NCBI RefSeq assembly: GCF_014779795.1
Contig: NZ_JACXZS010000011.1
Coordinates: forward strand, 1-64,000
From: Microbacterium helvum
GTDB lineage: Bacteria; Actinomycetota; Actinomycetes; Actinomycetales; Microbacteriaceae
DNA: 64,000 bases
Reading direction: 5' to 3'
Below, piece after piece: positions 33,228 through 41,644 of this stretch. Numbering within the stretch: the stretch's first letter is position 1; the number at the start of each line of letters is the position of its first letter. A program made the translations under genes and the position numbers. Below the pieces are notes generated by a model. That model was not told the origin of the DNA. It ran no database searches and worked only from the letters and a program-made list of their open reading frames with translations.

Positions 33228-35189
33228 TCACTGTCGCAGCGCGTCGACAGGACTCACCCGCGCCGCGCGGACCGCGCCGACCGCCGAGGCCGCCGCTCCG
33301 ACCAGCACTCCGCCGAGGATCGCGAGCGGCGCGAGGCGGACGTCGAACACCGGCACCCAGCGCTGGACGATCGTGAACGCCAGAATGCCGATCATCCCCG
33401 CGAACAGTCCGAGGATGCCGCCCACGGCGCCGACGATCGTGGACTCGACGACGACGAGGCTCGCGAGCTGGCCGGATCGTGCCCCCAGCGCACGACGCAG
33501 GCCGAGCTCGGCACGGCGGGCGGTGACGGCCGACCCGACACCGTTCATGAGCGTCAGCACCGCGACCAGCGCTGACACGACCGTGAACGCGACCAGCGCC
33601 GTCTGCACGCCCGCTTCGATCTCGGCCCGCAGCCCTCGCGGGTCGGTCGGCGCCTGCACCGAGAACCGGTCGGGGGCGAACGGGTCGAGCGCGGGCGGCA
33701 GCTGTGCGGCGATCTGCTGCGCCGCGCCCGGCTGCGCCAGCACGAGCAGCGTGCGCCGTCCCGGCTCCAGCCCGCCGGGGACGGCGCCGACGACGACCTC
33801 GCCCAAGAGCATCGGCGCGCGGCCGGATGACTCCAGGATGCCGCGCACGAGGTACGACTCCCCCGCGACGGTGATCACCGGGCCCGCCGCGAGCGGTCCG
33901 AGCTGCAGCTGTCCGGCCAGCGCTCTTCCGACGATCGCTTCGCCGTGGCCGAGTGCGCCGGGGCGGAGGCTGCCTGTGATGTCGGAGCCGGCGGCGCGGT
34001 CGGAGCCGGCGGGGTCCCGGTCGCCGGCGCCCCGGATCACCGCGTCCGCGGCGTCGGCGAGCGCGCCCGTCGCCTCGTGCACCGTCACCGCCCTGGGCTG
34101 GTCTCGCAGGTTCCCGACGGGCTGATCGGGATAGTCCGTCAACACCGCCGCCGCATCCACACCGGCGAGGCCCCCGGCGGCGCGGAGCTCGTCGGCCGCC
34201 GAGGGGTCGCCCGCCGCCTCCCACGTCGCCGCCACCTCGCGGTTCGCGTGCGCGTCGAACGTGGAGCTCACCTGAGCGCTCGTCGCGAACGTGATCCCCA
34301 GCGTCGACACGAGCAGCGCGATCGCCACGCCGACCGTCGCGGCCAGTGCCAGCGTCTGCCTCGAGCGTGAGAGAAGGGATGCCGCGGCATCCCGTATCAC
34401 GTCGGTCACGCGAACCCGTGCCCGCCCGCGCGCCGTCGCAGCGCCCTCACCCTCGCCCCGCTCGGCCCGCCCCGGTCCGGACTCTCGCGCCGTCGCGGAG
34501 GCGCCCGCTCCTGCCGGCGCGCTGTCGACCACGCGTCCGTCGACGATGCGGACCACACGGTCGGCGGTCGCGGCGAGTTCGAGGGAGTGGGTGACGACGA
34601 CCACGGTGACTCCGGCCGCGTTCAACCGGCGCAGCTCGGCCATCACCTGCTCGCCCGTGGCCGAGTCCAGGTTGCCGGTGGGCTCGTCGGCCAGCAGCAC
34701 CGGCGAGCGGGTGGCGATCGCCCGCGCGATGGCCAGGCGCTGCCGCTGCCCGCCCGACAGCGTCGCGGTGCGCTGCGCGAGCCGGTCGCCGAGGCCGACG
34801 CGCCGCGCGGCGTCGCCGGCGCGAGTCGTCCGTTCCGAAGCGGCGACACCCTGGTAGAGCATGCCCAGCGCCACGCTGTCGAGCGCCGGTCGCTGTTCGA
34901 GCAGGTGGAAGCCCTGGAACACGAAGCCGAAGACCCGGGACCGCAGCGCCGCCAGCTCGGGGCCCTCACGCGTCGGCACCGGCTCACCGTCGAACAGATA
35001 CGCCCCGGACGTCGGCGCATCGAGGCCGCCGAGGATCGACAGCAGCGTCGTCTTGCCTCCGCCCGACGGTCCCACGATCGCCACGAACTCGCCGCGCCCG
35101 ATGGACAGGTCGACCCCGCGAAGCGCATGCACCTCGGCCGCGCCGCCCGCGAACGAGCGCGAGACGCCGCGCAGTTCGATGAGACTCAC
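33228..35189 (-). CDS. MacB-like ABC exporter, ATPase fused to permease
   Basis: A protein of 653 residues. The ATPase (about 1-225) has Walker A GPSGGGKTTLLSILGG, signature LSGGQRQRLAIARA and Walker B VLLADEPTG. An Arg/Ala/Gly linker leads to a FtsX/MacB-type permease: one helix near residue 265, a large extracytoplasmic domain, and three helices at the end, with GVGSAVTARRAELGLRRALG. The GTG at 35189 overlaps the adaptor stop (GTGA). Longer forms starting upstream lie inside the adaptor gene. With the adaptor and lipoprotein it forms an export or envelope-stress system. Confidence 0.92.
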   Translation of the reverse strand: MSLIELRGVSRSFAGGAAEVHALRGVDLSIGRGEFVAIVGPSGGGKTTLLSILGGLDAPTSGAYLFDGEPVPTREGPELAALRSRVFGFVFQGFHLLEQRPALDSVALGMLYQGVAASERTTRAGDAARRVGLGDRLAQRTATLSGGQRQRLAIARAIATRSPVLLADEPTGNLDSATGEQVMAELRRLNAAGVTVVVVTHSLELAATADRVVRIVDGRVVDSAPAGAGASATARESGPGRAERGEGEGAATARGRARVRVTDVIRDAAASLLSRSRQTLALAATVGVAIALLVSTLGITFATSAQVSSTFDAHANREVAATWEAAGDPSAADELRAAGGLAGVDAAAVLTDYPDQPVGNLRDQPRAVTVHEATGALADAADAVIRGAGDRDPAGSDRAAGSDITGSLRPGALGHGEAIVGRALAGQLQLGPLAAGPVITVAGESYLVRGILESSGRAPMLLGEVVVGAVPGGLEPGRRTLLVLAQPGAAQQIAAQLPPALDPFAPDRFSVQAPTDPRGLRAEIEAGVQTALVAFTVVSALVAVLTLMNGVGSAVTARRAELGLRRALGARSGQLASLVVVESTIVGAVGGILGLFAGMIGILAFTIVQRWVPVFDVRLAPLAILGGVLVGAAASAVGAVRAARVSPVDALRQ

Positions 35190-36394
35190 CGATCGACTCG
35201 CAGCAGCGCTCCCGGGCGCACGTCCCCCGTGATCGCGATCGTGCCGTCCAGCGCCGCGACGACGCCGACCTCGACGGTGCGGAACGAGCCGTCCTCCGTC
35301 TGCCGCAGCACCGTTCCCCGCGTCTCGGTCTGCTGCGCGAGCGCGGATGCCGGCACGAGCAGTGCATCGGTCGCCAGCGTCGCGACGTCCACGGTCACGG
35401 TCGCGCGTTCGCCGAGCCGGGTCGCCTCGATCGTCCCCGACGCCGGCACGACATCGGCCCACGCCATGACGCCGTCGCCCTCGCCCACTCCCGCCGCCGT
35501 CGGCGTCGCGTCGAACACCCGCGTCACGCGGCAGGGGAACGGCTCGTCAGCGGCCACACGGCATTCGAGATCCGCGCCGACGACCAGGGTGCCCGCCAGA
35601 TCCGGCTCCACCATCAGCCGCAGCACGGCGTCCGGCGCCGCGAACGCGATCTCACCGCCCGTCGCGAGGTCGGCACCGACCGCGGGAGCCCCCGCGAGCA
35701 CGGCCGGAAGAGCCGGCACGGCGACGGTCGCCGACAACGGAAGGTAGGGATGGGATGCTTCCGCCTCTGCTTCCCCGTCGGCTGCGGTGGCGGCATCCAT
35801 CCCCTTCGCGTCAGGTCCGGCGTCCCGCCCGGCCGCGGGCTCCGCGGCCGACGGCGGGACGGGGTCGGGGCGCGTCGGCGCTGTCGCGCGCGCCTCGCGG
35901 TACAGCTCGGCGACGGCCCTGGCGGTCGCCGCGCCGAAGTTGCCGTCGGCGGCACCGAGCAGCCCGAGGCCGACGAGGTTCTGCTGCAGAGCGGTCACGT
36001 CAGGCCCGGAATCCCCGACGCCCAGGTCGCGGTAGAAGGGGAACGCCGAGGCGAAGGCGAACACCGGCTGCCCGTTGACGCGCAGCAGCACGGTGCCCGT
36101 CGCGACCGGGGCGCCGGGGGTGACCGGAGCCTCGGTCACGATGCTGCGCGGCGCCTCTGCGGCGGGGAGCACGGCGGCGACGAGCTGCGAGCTCGGCACG
36201 ATCGACGCGCCGAGCGTCCGCTCGTCGACGAGATCGCCACGTAGCACCTCGGCGAGCACGGGCTGCGGCTCGGGAGCGGACGCCTGCGCCTGCCACTGCT
36301 CAGGCGAGGTGAAGGCGCCGGCCGCGAGCCAACCTCCGCCGACCAGCACGGTCGCGGTGACCGCGGCACCCGCGATCCAGATGACGCGCCGCAT
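35186..36394 (-). CDS. Periplasmic-adaptor-like protein with peptidoglycan-binding domain
   Basis: A protein of 402 residues. An N-terminal membrane helix (about residues 5-25) leads to a lipoyl/barrel-like region and then a peptidoglycan-binding domain near residue 130 (GDSGPDVTALQQNLVGLGLL then DGNFGAATARAV). A linker and a C-terminal beta-barrel region follow. Adaptors of this type accompany MacB-like exporters in Gram-positive bacteria. The ATG at 36394 is separated by one base from the lipoprotein stop, and the gene end overlaps the ABC start. The upstream in-frame extension is inside the lipoprotein gene and was rejected. Confidence 0.85.
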   Translation of the reverse strand: MRRVIWIAGAAVTATVLVGGGWLAAGAFTSPEQWQAQASAPEPQPVLAEVLRGDLVDERTLGASIVPSSQLVAAVLPAAEAPRSIVTEAPVTPGAPVATGTVLLRVNGQPVFAFASAFPFYRDLGVGDSGPDVTALQQNLVGLGLLGAADGNFGAATARAVAELYREARATAPTRPDPVPPSAAEPAAGRDAGPDAKGMDAATAADGEAEAEASHPYLPLSATVAVPALPAVLAGAPAVGADLATGGEIAFAAPDAVLRLMVEPDLAGTLVVGADLECRVAADEPFPCRVTRVFDATPTAAGVGEGDGVMAWADVVPASGTIEATRLGERATVTVDVATLATDALLVPASALAQQTETRGTVLRQTEDGSFRTVEVGVVAALDGTIAITGDVRPGALLRVDR

Positions 36395-36395
36395 G

Positions 36396-37322
36396 TCAGT
36401 GCGCCGGTGCGTGCTCGGCGACCAGCGCGAGCATGGCGTCGCGCTGCGTGATCCAATCGTCACGCGCACGCACCAGCTCGTCGGCGTGCTGCGCGACGAG
36501 CTCGACCTGCGCGTCCCACATCGCCTGGTAGAAAGCGTCCATCCACCCCGAGCTTGCGCGGCACTCCGCATCGGCGACGGCCAGGTCGACCTCGGCCTGT
36601 GAGAGCGGGTTCTCCGGCCCGCCGTCCCCGGGCTGCCAGCGGGCGGGGACCCCCGTCTTCGCGAGCAGCTCTTCGCTCGGCATCCACTCGTCCAAGGTGA
36701 GCGGGGCCGCCAGGTCCACGGGGTAGCCCCGGTCCTGCAGGCACTGCTGCCAGGCGGCGCCGGTCTGCTCGACCTCGGGAGCCCGCATGGCGGCCTCCAT
36801 CGACTCGTAGTACCAGCCAGCGAGCCGGTTGCGCCAGTCGTTCAGCCGCAGCGACGGCACCTGTTCGCGGGCCTCGTCGAGGCACGCCCCGAACAGCGGC
36901 TCGAAGCCCGGCGTCGAGGCCGCGATCGCGTTGAGCTTTGTCATGGTCTCGGCGCCCTCGGGGTCGGACCGCCCGGTGTTGGCGGGAGCGCGATACCCGT
37001 ACTCGCGCGCGACCTCGGGGGTGAGCACCTGCATCCCCGACATGTTCGCGGTGGGCGGCAGATAGCTCGCATCGTCCGTGGGCTGCCACGGGATCGGCCA
37101 GTCGATGCCCTCCTCACCCATGCACTCGGCGACGAGCAGGTTCTCGGTGTAGTTCGGCAGCGCGTCGATCGTCGGGGCCCAGAACTCGTCGAGCGGCATC
37201 ACCCAGTGCGCGACATCCTGCTCCGGCAGCTCGGGCGTCGCGACGGGCTGCGAGGCGCAGGCCGCGAGCGGCAGCGCCAGTGCGGCCACGGCGGCCACCG
37301 TGAGGGGGCGGATGCGGGTCAT
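36396..37322 (-). CDS. Putative lipoprotein, first gene of the export operon
   Basis: A protein of 308 residues with a lipobox signal peptide (LALPLAACASQ, Cys near residue 22). The mature protein is acidic with several Cys (AECMGEEG, FGACLDEA, WQQCLQDRG, DAECRASSG) and many Trp. It starts at ATG 37322, 47 nt after a copy of the bipartite ECF-like promoter motif. Function unknown; likely a substrate-binding or sensing partner of the downstream adaptor and ABC exporter. Confidence 0.8.
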   Translation of the reverse strand: MTRIRPLTVAAVAALALPLAACASQPVATPELPEQDVAHWVMPLDEFWAPTIDALPNYTENLLVAECMGEEGIDWPIPWQPTDDASYLPPTANMSGMQVLTPEVAREYGYRAPANTGRSDPEGAETMTKLNAIAASTPGFEPLFGACLDEAREQVPSLRLNDWRNRLAGWYYESMEAAMRAPEVEQTGAAWQQCLQDRGYPVDLAAPLTLDEWMPSEELLAKTGVPARWQPGDGGPENPLSQAEVDLAVADAECRASSGWMDAFYQAMWDAQVELVAQHADELVRARDDWITQRDAMLALVAEHAPAH

Positions 37323-37369
37323 GTCGGCTCTCTTCCCGAGCCGGCGGCGGCTCTCACCGTCAAGGTTGC

Positions 37370-37398
37370 CGGGCCGCCGGCATCCTGACATCCACTCT
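37370..37398 (-). promoter_or_regulatory. Candidate ECF promoter of the lipoprotein/ABC operon
   Basis: On the minus strand TCAGGAT, one base, CCGG, eight bases, CAACCTTGA, with the same internal spacing as the motif at 33170-33198 and almost the same distance (47 versus 46 nt) to the start codon. Confidence 0.65.
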
Positions 37399-37430
37399 CG
37401 CATCCCGCACGAGGCAGCACCCCGTCCGGC

Positions 37431-37436
37431 TACCGT
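37431..37436 (+). promoter_or_regulatory. Leaderless-type -10 box TACCGT
   Basis: TACCGT lies six nt before the ATG at 37443. No ribosome binding site is present in the spacer. Confidence 0.5.
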
Positions 37437-37442
37437 TGACCC

Positions 37443-38306
37443 ATGGCACGTTCGCGCGACGAGGCACCGGCTCCCTCGGCGAGGCTGGCGGACGGCACCA
37501 TCGCCCGCGTCATCCCCTCGCCGTTCGGCGGCGGGTGGGAGCTCGACGTCGACGGCACGCCCCAGTCGCACGTCGACCTCGACGACCCCACCCACCTGCA
37601 CTTCGAGTACGTCGCCCGGATGGGCGCGGTGATCGACAGATTGCGGATGCCACGCCAGCCGCTGACCGCCATCCACCTGGGTGCGGGGGCCCTGACCATC
37701 CCACGGTACGTCGAGGCCACGCGCCCGGGATCGCGGCAGCAGGTCGTCGAGCTGGAGCCGGCGCTGTGGGACCTCGTGCGAGAGAACCTGCCGCTCCCCC
37801 GCGGCGCGCAGATCCGGGTGCGGATCGGCGATGCCCGCGAGGCGCTCGGGCGGCTGCCCGCCGGGCTCGTCGGGGCGGCGGACCTCGTCGTGTCGGACGT
37901 GTACTCCGGCGCACAGACGCCCGCCCACCTCACGACGGTCGAGTTCTTCACCGAGGCCGCGCGGTTCCTCGCGCCCGACGGCGTACTGCTCGTCAACGTC
38001 GCCGACGGCGCCGGGCTGGCCTTCGCCCGCCGCGAGGTCGCGACCGTGCAGGCCGTGCTCGAGCACGTGATCGTGCTCGCCGAGGTGCAGACGCTGAAGG
38101 GCCGGCGCTTCGGGAACCTCGTGATCGCGGCATCCCGTCAGCCGCTTCCGACCGAGTGGCTGCCGCGCCTCATGGCCGCCGGCCCTCATCCCGCGAAGGT
38201 CGCCGAGGGCCGCGAGGTCGACGACTTCGTGCGCGGCGCGCGCATCGCCACCGACGCCGACGCGACCCCGTCGCCCAAACCGTCCGCGTCGATCTTCACG
38301 CGCTGA
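37443..38306 (+). CDS. Spermidine-synthase-like methyltransferase-fold protein
   Basis: A protein of 287 residues with a Rossmann fold of the spermidine synthase class: LTAIHLGAGALTIPRYV near residue 75, the acidic end of beta 2 in QQVVELEPALWDLV near 98, and DLVVSDVYSGAQTPAHLTT near 145. Actinobacteria carry many such stand-alone proteins (often called fused MFS/spermidine synthase-like). There is no adjacent speD or speE gene, so polyamine synthesis is unproven. The start is fixed by the leaderless box. Confidence 0.82.
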   Translation: MARSRDEAPAPSARLADGTIARVIPSPFGGGWELDVDGTPQSHVDLDDPTHLHFEYVARMGAVIDRLRMPRQPLTAIHLGAGALTIPRYVEATRPGSRQQVVELEPALWDLVRENLPLPRGAQIRVRIGDAREALGRLPAGLVGAADLVVSDVYSGAQTPAHLTTVEFFTEAARFLAPDGVLLVNVADGAGLAFARREVATVQAVLEHVIVLAEVQTLKGRRFGNLVIAASRQPLPTEWLPRLMAAGPHPAKVAEGREVDDFVRGARIATDADATPSPKPSASIFTR

Positions 38307-38358
38307 TCGGTCTCTCGGCCGTTCGGGGCCGTTCGCCCCCTCCTCTCCCCTCCCCCCG

Positions 38359-38419
38359 GTTCATCCGTCACAGATGCACGCGTCAGCCCCCGAACGGCGT
38401 ACATCTGTGACGGATGAAC
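38359..38419. repeat. 61-bp inverted-repeat element, copy 2
   Basis: Arms 38359-38380 and 38398-38419 (22 bp, one mismatch) around a 17-nt loop. Near-identical arm sequence to copies 1 and 3, with an unrelated loop. It lies between two plus-strand genes. Confidence 0.9.
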
Positions 38420-38528
38420 CTGCTTGCCGGATGGTGGATGCCGCGATCCGGCGTGGCACGTCCGCCCGAGCCGCACAGACCGGGCACACTGGAACGAGCC
38501 GCATCGGGCGCAGCGAAGGGAGTCACAC

Positions 38529-39056
38529 GTGAGCTACATCAGCGGGTACGACCCCGACACCCTCCGCGAGAAGGTGAGCCCGACGCAGTGCCGTGACCGC
38601 CTCGAAGAGATCGGCGAGCAGCGCAGCCTGCCGGCCCTTCTGGAGCGCGTGTGGCTGCTGAAGGTGCTCGACCGCCCCGACGAGGCGCTGAGCGTCTCGG
38701 AGCAGTCCGTGCGCGTCGCACGCATGGCAGGAACCCGCAAGGACCTGCTGCGCGCCCGCATCCTGCACGCTACGGTGCTGCAGGCGCTCGGCAAGTACCC
38801 GGCGGCCTGGCAAGAGCTCACCACGTGCGCCGAAGAGGCCGAGGGGCAGGGGTGGGCCGGCATCGGCGCCTTCGCCTACCTGCACCGCGGCAAGGTGAAC
38901 TACGACGACGCCGACTTCGAGGCCGCGCGCAAGGACTTCAAGCGCGCCCTGTTCCTGCGCCAGGAGTCGGGGGCGACCGAAGACCAGCTCGAGTCCGTGC
39001 TGATGGCCATCGACGCCGCAGACCGGCGCCGGGCTGCCGCATCGGTCGCCAGCTGA
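38529..39056 (+). CDS. Small TPR-like helical protein
   Basis: A protein of 175 residues, entirely helical in character, with repeat-like segments: LLERVWLLKVLDRPDEAL, then LLRARILHATVLQALGKYPA and FAYLHRGKVNYDDADFEAA. The GTG at 38529 (VSYISGYD) follows AGGGAG by six nt and is preferred to an upstream in-frame ATG at 38424, which lies in Arg-rich non-conserved sequence. It is a likely protein-interaction scaffold with no enzymatic motif. Confidence 0.75.
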   Translation: MSYISGYDPDTLREKVSPTQCRDRLEEIGEQRSLPALLERVWLLKVLDRPDEALSVSEQSVRVARMAGTRKDLLRARILHATVLQALGKYPAAWQELTTCAEEAEGQGWAGIGAFAYLHRGKVNYDDADFEAARKDFKRALFLRQESGATEDQLESVLMAIDAADRRRAAASVAS

Positions 39057-39091
39057 GGGATGCCTCGGCTATGAGTGTCGGAGATATGTTC

Positions 39092-39097
39092 TAGCCT
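39092..39097 (+). promoter_or_regulatory. Leaderless-type -10 box TAGCCT
   Basis: TAGCCT ends seven nt before the ATG at 39105 with no ribosome binding site between. Confidence 0.5.
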
Positions 39098-39104
39098 CGC
39101 GCAC

Positions 39105-39596
39105 ATGTCGGATTCACATCGCGTGCGGCAGTGGGCCGAGGCCCTGATCGCCGCCCACCTCGACCCGTCGTGGACGTTCGGCTTCGACAACGCCAAGCGC
39201 CGCGCCGGCCTGTGCGACTACACGCGCAAGCGCATCAGCGTGTCGCGCTACCTGTCGGCTCGCTACGACGACGACACCAACCACCAGACGCTGCTTCACG
39301 AAGTCGCGCACGCGCTTGCGGGCCCGCGCGCGGGCCACGGCCCGCGGTGGAAGGCGATCGCCCGCGACCTCGGCTACGTCGGCGGCACCACCCACCACGG
39401 CGAGACCGCGACCGAGCTCGCCCCGTGGATCGGGGTCTGCCCGGCCGGCCACACCGCCTACCGCCACCGCAAGGCGACGCGGCCCACGTCGTGCGCCAAA
39501 TGCGCGCGCACGTTCGACGAGCGGTACCTGTTCACCTGGACCCGCCGCGAGATCACCCCGGCCGCGCGCCTGGCAGCGCTGACGCCACGGTCCTGA
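39105..39596 (+). CDS. SprT-like zinc metallopeptidase domain protein
   Basis: A protein of 163 residues. The zinc-binding helix HEVAHALAG near residue 66 plus the downstream His in GHGPRWKAIA match the SprT/SPRTN layout. A C-terminal zinc ribbon-like part has CPAGH then CAKCAR near residue 110-130. Bacterial SprT-like proteins are poorly understood; eukaryotic relatives act on DNA-protein crosslinks. The in-frame ATG at 39075 would place the -10 box inside the gene, so 39105 is chosen. Confidence 0.85.
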   Translation: MSDSHRVRQWAEALIAAHLDPSWTFGFDNAKRRAGLCDYTRKRISVSRYLSARYDDDTNHQTLLHEVAHALAGPRAGHGPRWKAIARDLGYVGGTTHHGETATELAPWIGVCPAGHTAYRHRKATRPTSCAKCARTFDERYLFTWTRREITPAARLAALTPRS

Positions 39597-39606
39597 GCCC
39601 ACTCGC

Positions 39607-40257
39607 TCACCGACCCCGGTAGGCGACGAAGACGCCGTCGCGCAGCACCGGGACGACGGATGCCGCATCCACCGCCGCGGCGTTCAGCACCTCGTCGCGG
39701 GCGTCGCGGGCGAGCAGCTCCTGCCCGGACCCGCTCGCGGTCAGCAGGTGGCGCAGCGCCCCGCGCAGCCCGTGGAACGCCTCCGCGGCGGCCGCGGCGT
39801 CGGGCGAGGTGTGGTCGATGCCGAGGGTTCCCAGGGCGTCGACGATGGCACCGGCGCCGAGCTGGTCTTCGACCGCGAAGCGCAGCGGCGCGCCGGGTTC
39901 GCGGCCGGAGAGCTCACCCGCAGCGATGACCGCGATCGACGTCCGGTCGCCTCGACGGTGCTGCACGTCGAGCACGGCGTCCGCGACGGCCCGTGCATTG
40001 CGCAGACAGCCGAGCAGCACCGTCGCGCCCGGCGCCGCGGCGGCCTGCGCGATCGCCGCGCCGTTGATCGACACCGCGTGCGCCGACGCGTCCAACGGCA
40101 CGGACTCGCCTCGGGCGACGGCATCCGTCACCGTCGTCGAGAACCGCAGCACATCGACCACCACGACCACGTCGGCGGGCGCAAGCCTGGCGAGGCCCGC
40201 CGCACCCCATTCGTGGCGGACTTGGTAGCGGTGCTGGTCGAACGGGCTCTCGGGCAT
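39607..40257 (-). CDS. 2-phosphosulfolactate phosphatase-like protein (ComB family)
   Basis: A protein of 216 residues. The ComB-type block VVVVVDVLRFSTTVTDAVAR lies near residue 31, followed by GESVPLDAS and a conserved LLGCLRNARAVADAV. ComB removes phosphate from 2-phosphosulfolactate in coenzyme M synthesis in archaea. Actinobacteria have homologues without the rest of that pathway, and no such genes adjoin here. The ATG at 40257 is supported by TACGCT six nt upstream. It is divergent from 40294-40800 with only 36 bp between the starts. Confidence 0.82.
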   Translation of the reverse strand: MPESPFDQHRYQVRHEWGAAGLARLAPADVVVVVDVLRFSTTVTDAVARGESVPLDASAHAVSINGAAIAQAAAAPGATVLLGCLRNARAVADAVLDVQHRRGDRTSIAVIAAGELSGREPGAPLRFAVEDQLGAGAIVDALGTLGIDHTSPDAAAAAEAFHGLRGALRHLLTASGSGQELLARDARDEVLNAAAVDAASVVPVLRDGVFVAYRGR

Positions 40258-40263
40258 CCGTCC

Positions 40264-40269
40264 AGCGTA
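40264..40269 (-). promoter_or_regulatory. Leaderless-type -10 box TACGCT
   Basis: TACGCT on the minus strand ends six nt before the ComB-like ATG. It lies within the 36-bp divergent gap. Confidence 0.5.
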
Positions 40270-40293
40270 GGCGCGGCGGTGCGACACTGGAGC

Positions 40294-40800
40294 ATGCGGA
40301 TCCTGCTGAAGTTCGTGATCGACTGCGACCCCGACGCGGCGTGGCGGGCGCTGCACTCGCCGCGGGCCGTCGCCGAGCTGTACGGCCCGCTGCTCGACCT
40401 GGAGCCGCTCGTGCCGGACGGGCTGCCATCGAGCTGGAGTCCTGGCGACGACGTGCCGGTGCAGCTCGCCGCGTTCGGCGTCGTGCCGATGGGGCGGCAG
40501 CTGATCCACGCGAGCGAGCGGTTCGTCGACGAGCCGGGCGGGCAGGTGCGCATCTTCCGCGACAGCGGCATCCCGCTCACCGGCCCGCTGTCGAGCCTCG
40601 ACGTCTGGGACCACCAGATGGCCGTCTCGCCCGCGCCCGACGAACCCGGCAAGACGCTGTGGCGCGACCGGCTGGTGTTCGCCGGCCCGACCGCCGCGAT
40701 CCTGTGGCCGGTGCTGTGGAGCGCCTGGCAGTGGCGCGAAGCGCGCGTCAAGGCGCTCGCCCCCGGCTGGGCGCACGACCTCGCCGACGCCGCCGCCTGA
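40294..40800 (+). CDS. SRPBCC-fold-like protein of unknown function
   Basis: A protein of 168 residues with no signal peptide or membrane helix. The beginning (MRILLKFVIDCDPDAAWRAL, then SPRAVAELYGPLLDLEPL) resembles START/SRPBCC ligand-binding proteins, in which a first strand is followed by a helix with AW..L. The rest, including SLDVWDHQMAVSP and a Trp-rich C-terminus, fits a small beta-sheet cavity. The family was not identified with certainty. GGAG lies directly before the ATG. Confidence 0.7.
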   Translation: MRILLKFVIDCDPDAAWRALHSPRAVAELYGPLLDLEPLVPDGLPSSWSPGDDVPVQLAAFGVVPMGRQLIHASERFVDEPGGQVRIFRDSGIPLTGPLSSLDVWDHQMAVSPAPDEPGKTLWRDRLVFAGPTAAILWPVLWSAWQWREARVKALAPGWAHDLADAAA

Positions 40801-40833
40801 CCGCCCGGCCCCGCTCCACCCCAACCCCACAAA

Positions 40834-40894
40834 GTTCATCCGTCACAGATGTACGCGGAACCGCCGCTATCGCGTACATCTGTGACGAATGAAC
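40834..40894. repeat. 61-bp inverted-repeat element, copy 3
   Basis: Arms 40834-40855 and 40873-40894 (22 bp, one mismatch) with a 17-nt loop, between convergent genes ending at 40800 and 40954. Arm sequence is as in copies 1 and 2. Confidence 0.9.
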
Positions 40895-40953
40895 AGTGGA
40901 GGGGGACGGCGCGAGGAGGGGCGGGATGCCGGGGGCCCGGCATCCACCGACCG

Positions 40954-41547
40954 TCAGGCCTGCGGAATCACGGTCAGCACGCGGGCGATGTACTCCAGGA
41001 ACTTCTCCATGAACATGCGGAGGAACTCCTCGGTCGCCGGCACCGTCACCTCGCCATCTGCCTCGATGAGACCGGGCGTGAAGTGGATGTACGCCTCGGG
41101 CGTGGTCATCTGACGCGCGTTGAGGAAGCTCAGCGTGCTGCGCAGCGACTGCTGCCCGACGGCCGTGCCGATCTGCCCCGCTGAGGCGCCGATCACGCCG
41201 ACCGGCTTATCGGACCACGCGTTCTGACCCCAGGGCCGGCTGCCCCAGTCGATCGCGTTCTTGAGGGCGCCCGGCAGCGACCGGTTGTACTCGGGCGTGA
41301 CGAACAGCAGGGCGTCCGCCGAGCGCACGGCCGCCTTGAAGTCGAGCGCGACCTGCGGGTAGTCGGCGTCGAGATCGCGGTTGTACAGCGGAAGGTCGGC
41401 GTACGAGATCTCGAAGAACTCGAGCTCGGGCGGCGCCAGCCGTTCCAGGGCGAGGGCGAGGCGGCGGTTGATGGACTCGCGCGACAGGCTGCCGATGATG
41501 ACGCCGACGCGATAGGGCGGTTCGTGCTCAACGATCTCGATCTGCAT
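40954..41547 (-). CDS. NADPH-dependent FMN reductase family protein
   Basis: A protein of 197 residues of flavodoxin-like fold: GVIIGSLSRESINRRLALAL (phosphate loop for FMN), LPLYNRD, LLFVTPEYNRSLPGALKNAI near residue 85, and GVIGASAGQIGTAVGQQSLR near 120. These are signatures of the ArsH/ChrR/YieF-type quinone or azo reductase group. It acts in the cytosol. ATG 41547 is preferred to 41562 as the family's N-terminal strand begins just after. Divergent from the DUF2235 cassette. Confidence 0.9.
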   Translation of the reverse strand: MQIEIVEHEPPYRVGVIIGSLSRESINRRLALALERLAPPELEFFEISYADLPLYNRDLDADYPQVALDFKAAVRSADALLFVTPEYNRSLPGALKNAIDWGSRPWGQNAWSDKPVGVIGASAGQIGTAVGQQSLRSTLSFLNARQMTTPEAYIHFTPGLIEADGEVTVPATEEFLRMFMEKFLEYIARVLTVIPQA

Positions 41548-41644
41548 TGGGCCAGCCTGCACCCGCGGAGCGCCGAGCGCACCCCCCGTCCGTCGACTGG
41601 CCGCGGCTCGGTATCACTCGGGCCGCCGGCATCCTCTCCCCTGC

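Noticed and set aside
35190..35462. Upstream extension of the MacB-like ABC gene
   Set aside because: It would sit wholly within the adaptor gene, and the ATPase domain starts right after the GTG at 35189.
37443..38306. True spermidine synthase
   Set aside because: The fold fits, but no polyamine genes adjoin and stand-alone spermidine-synthase-like proteins are common; only the fold is claimed.
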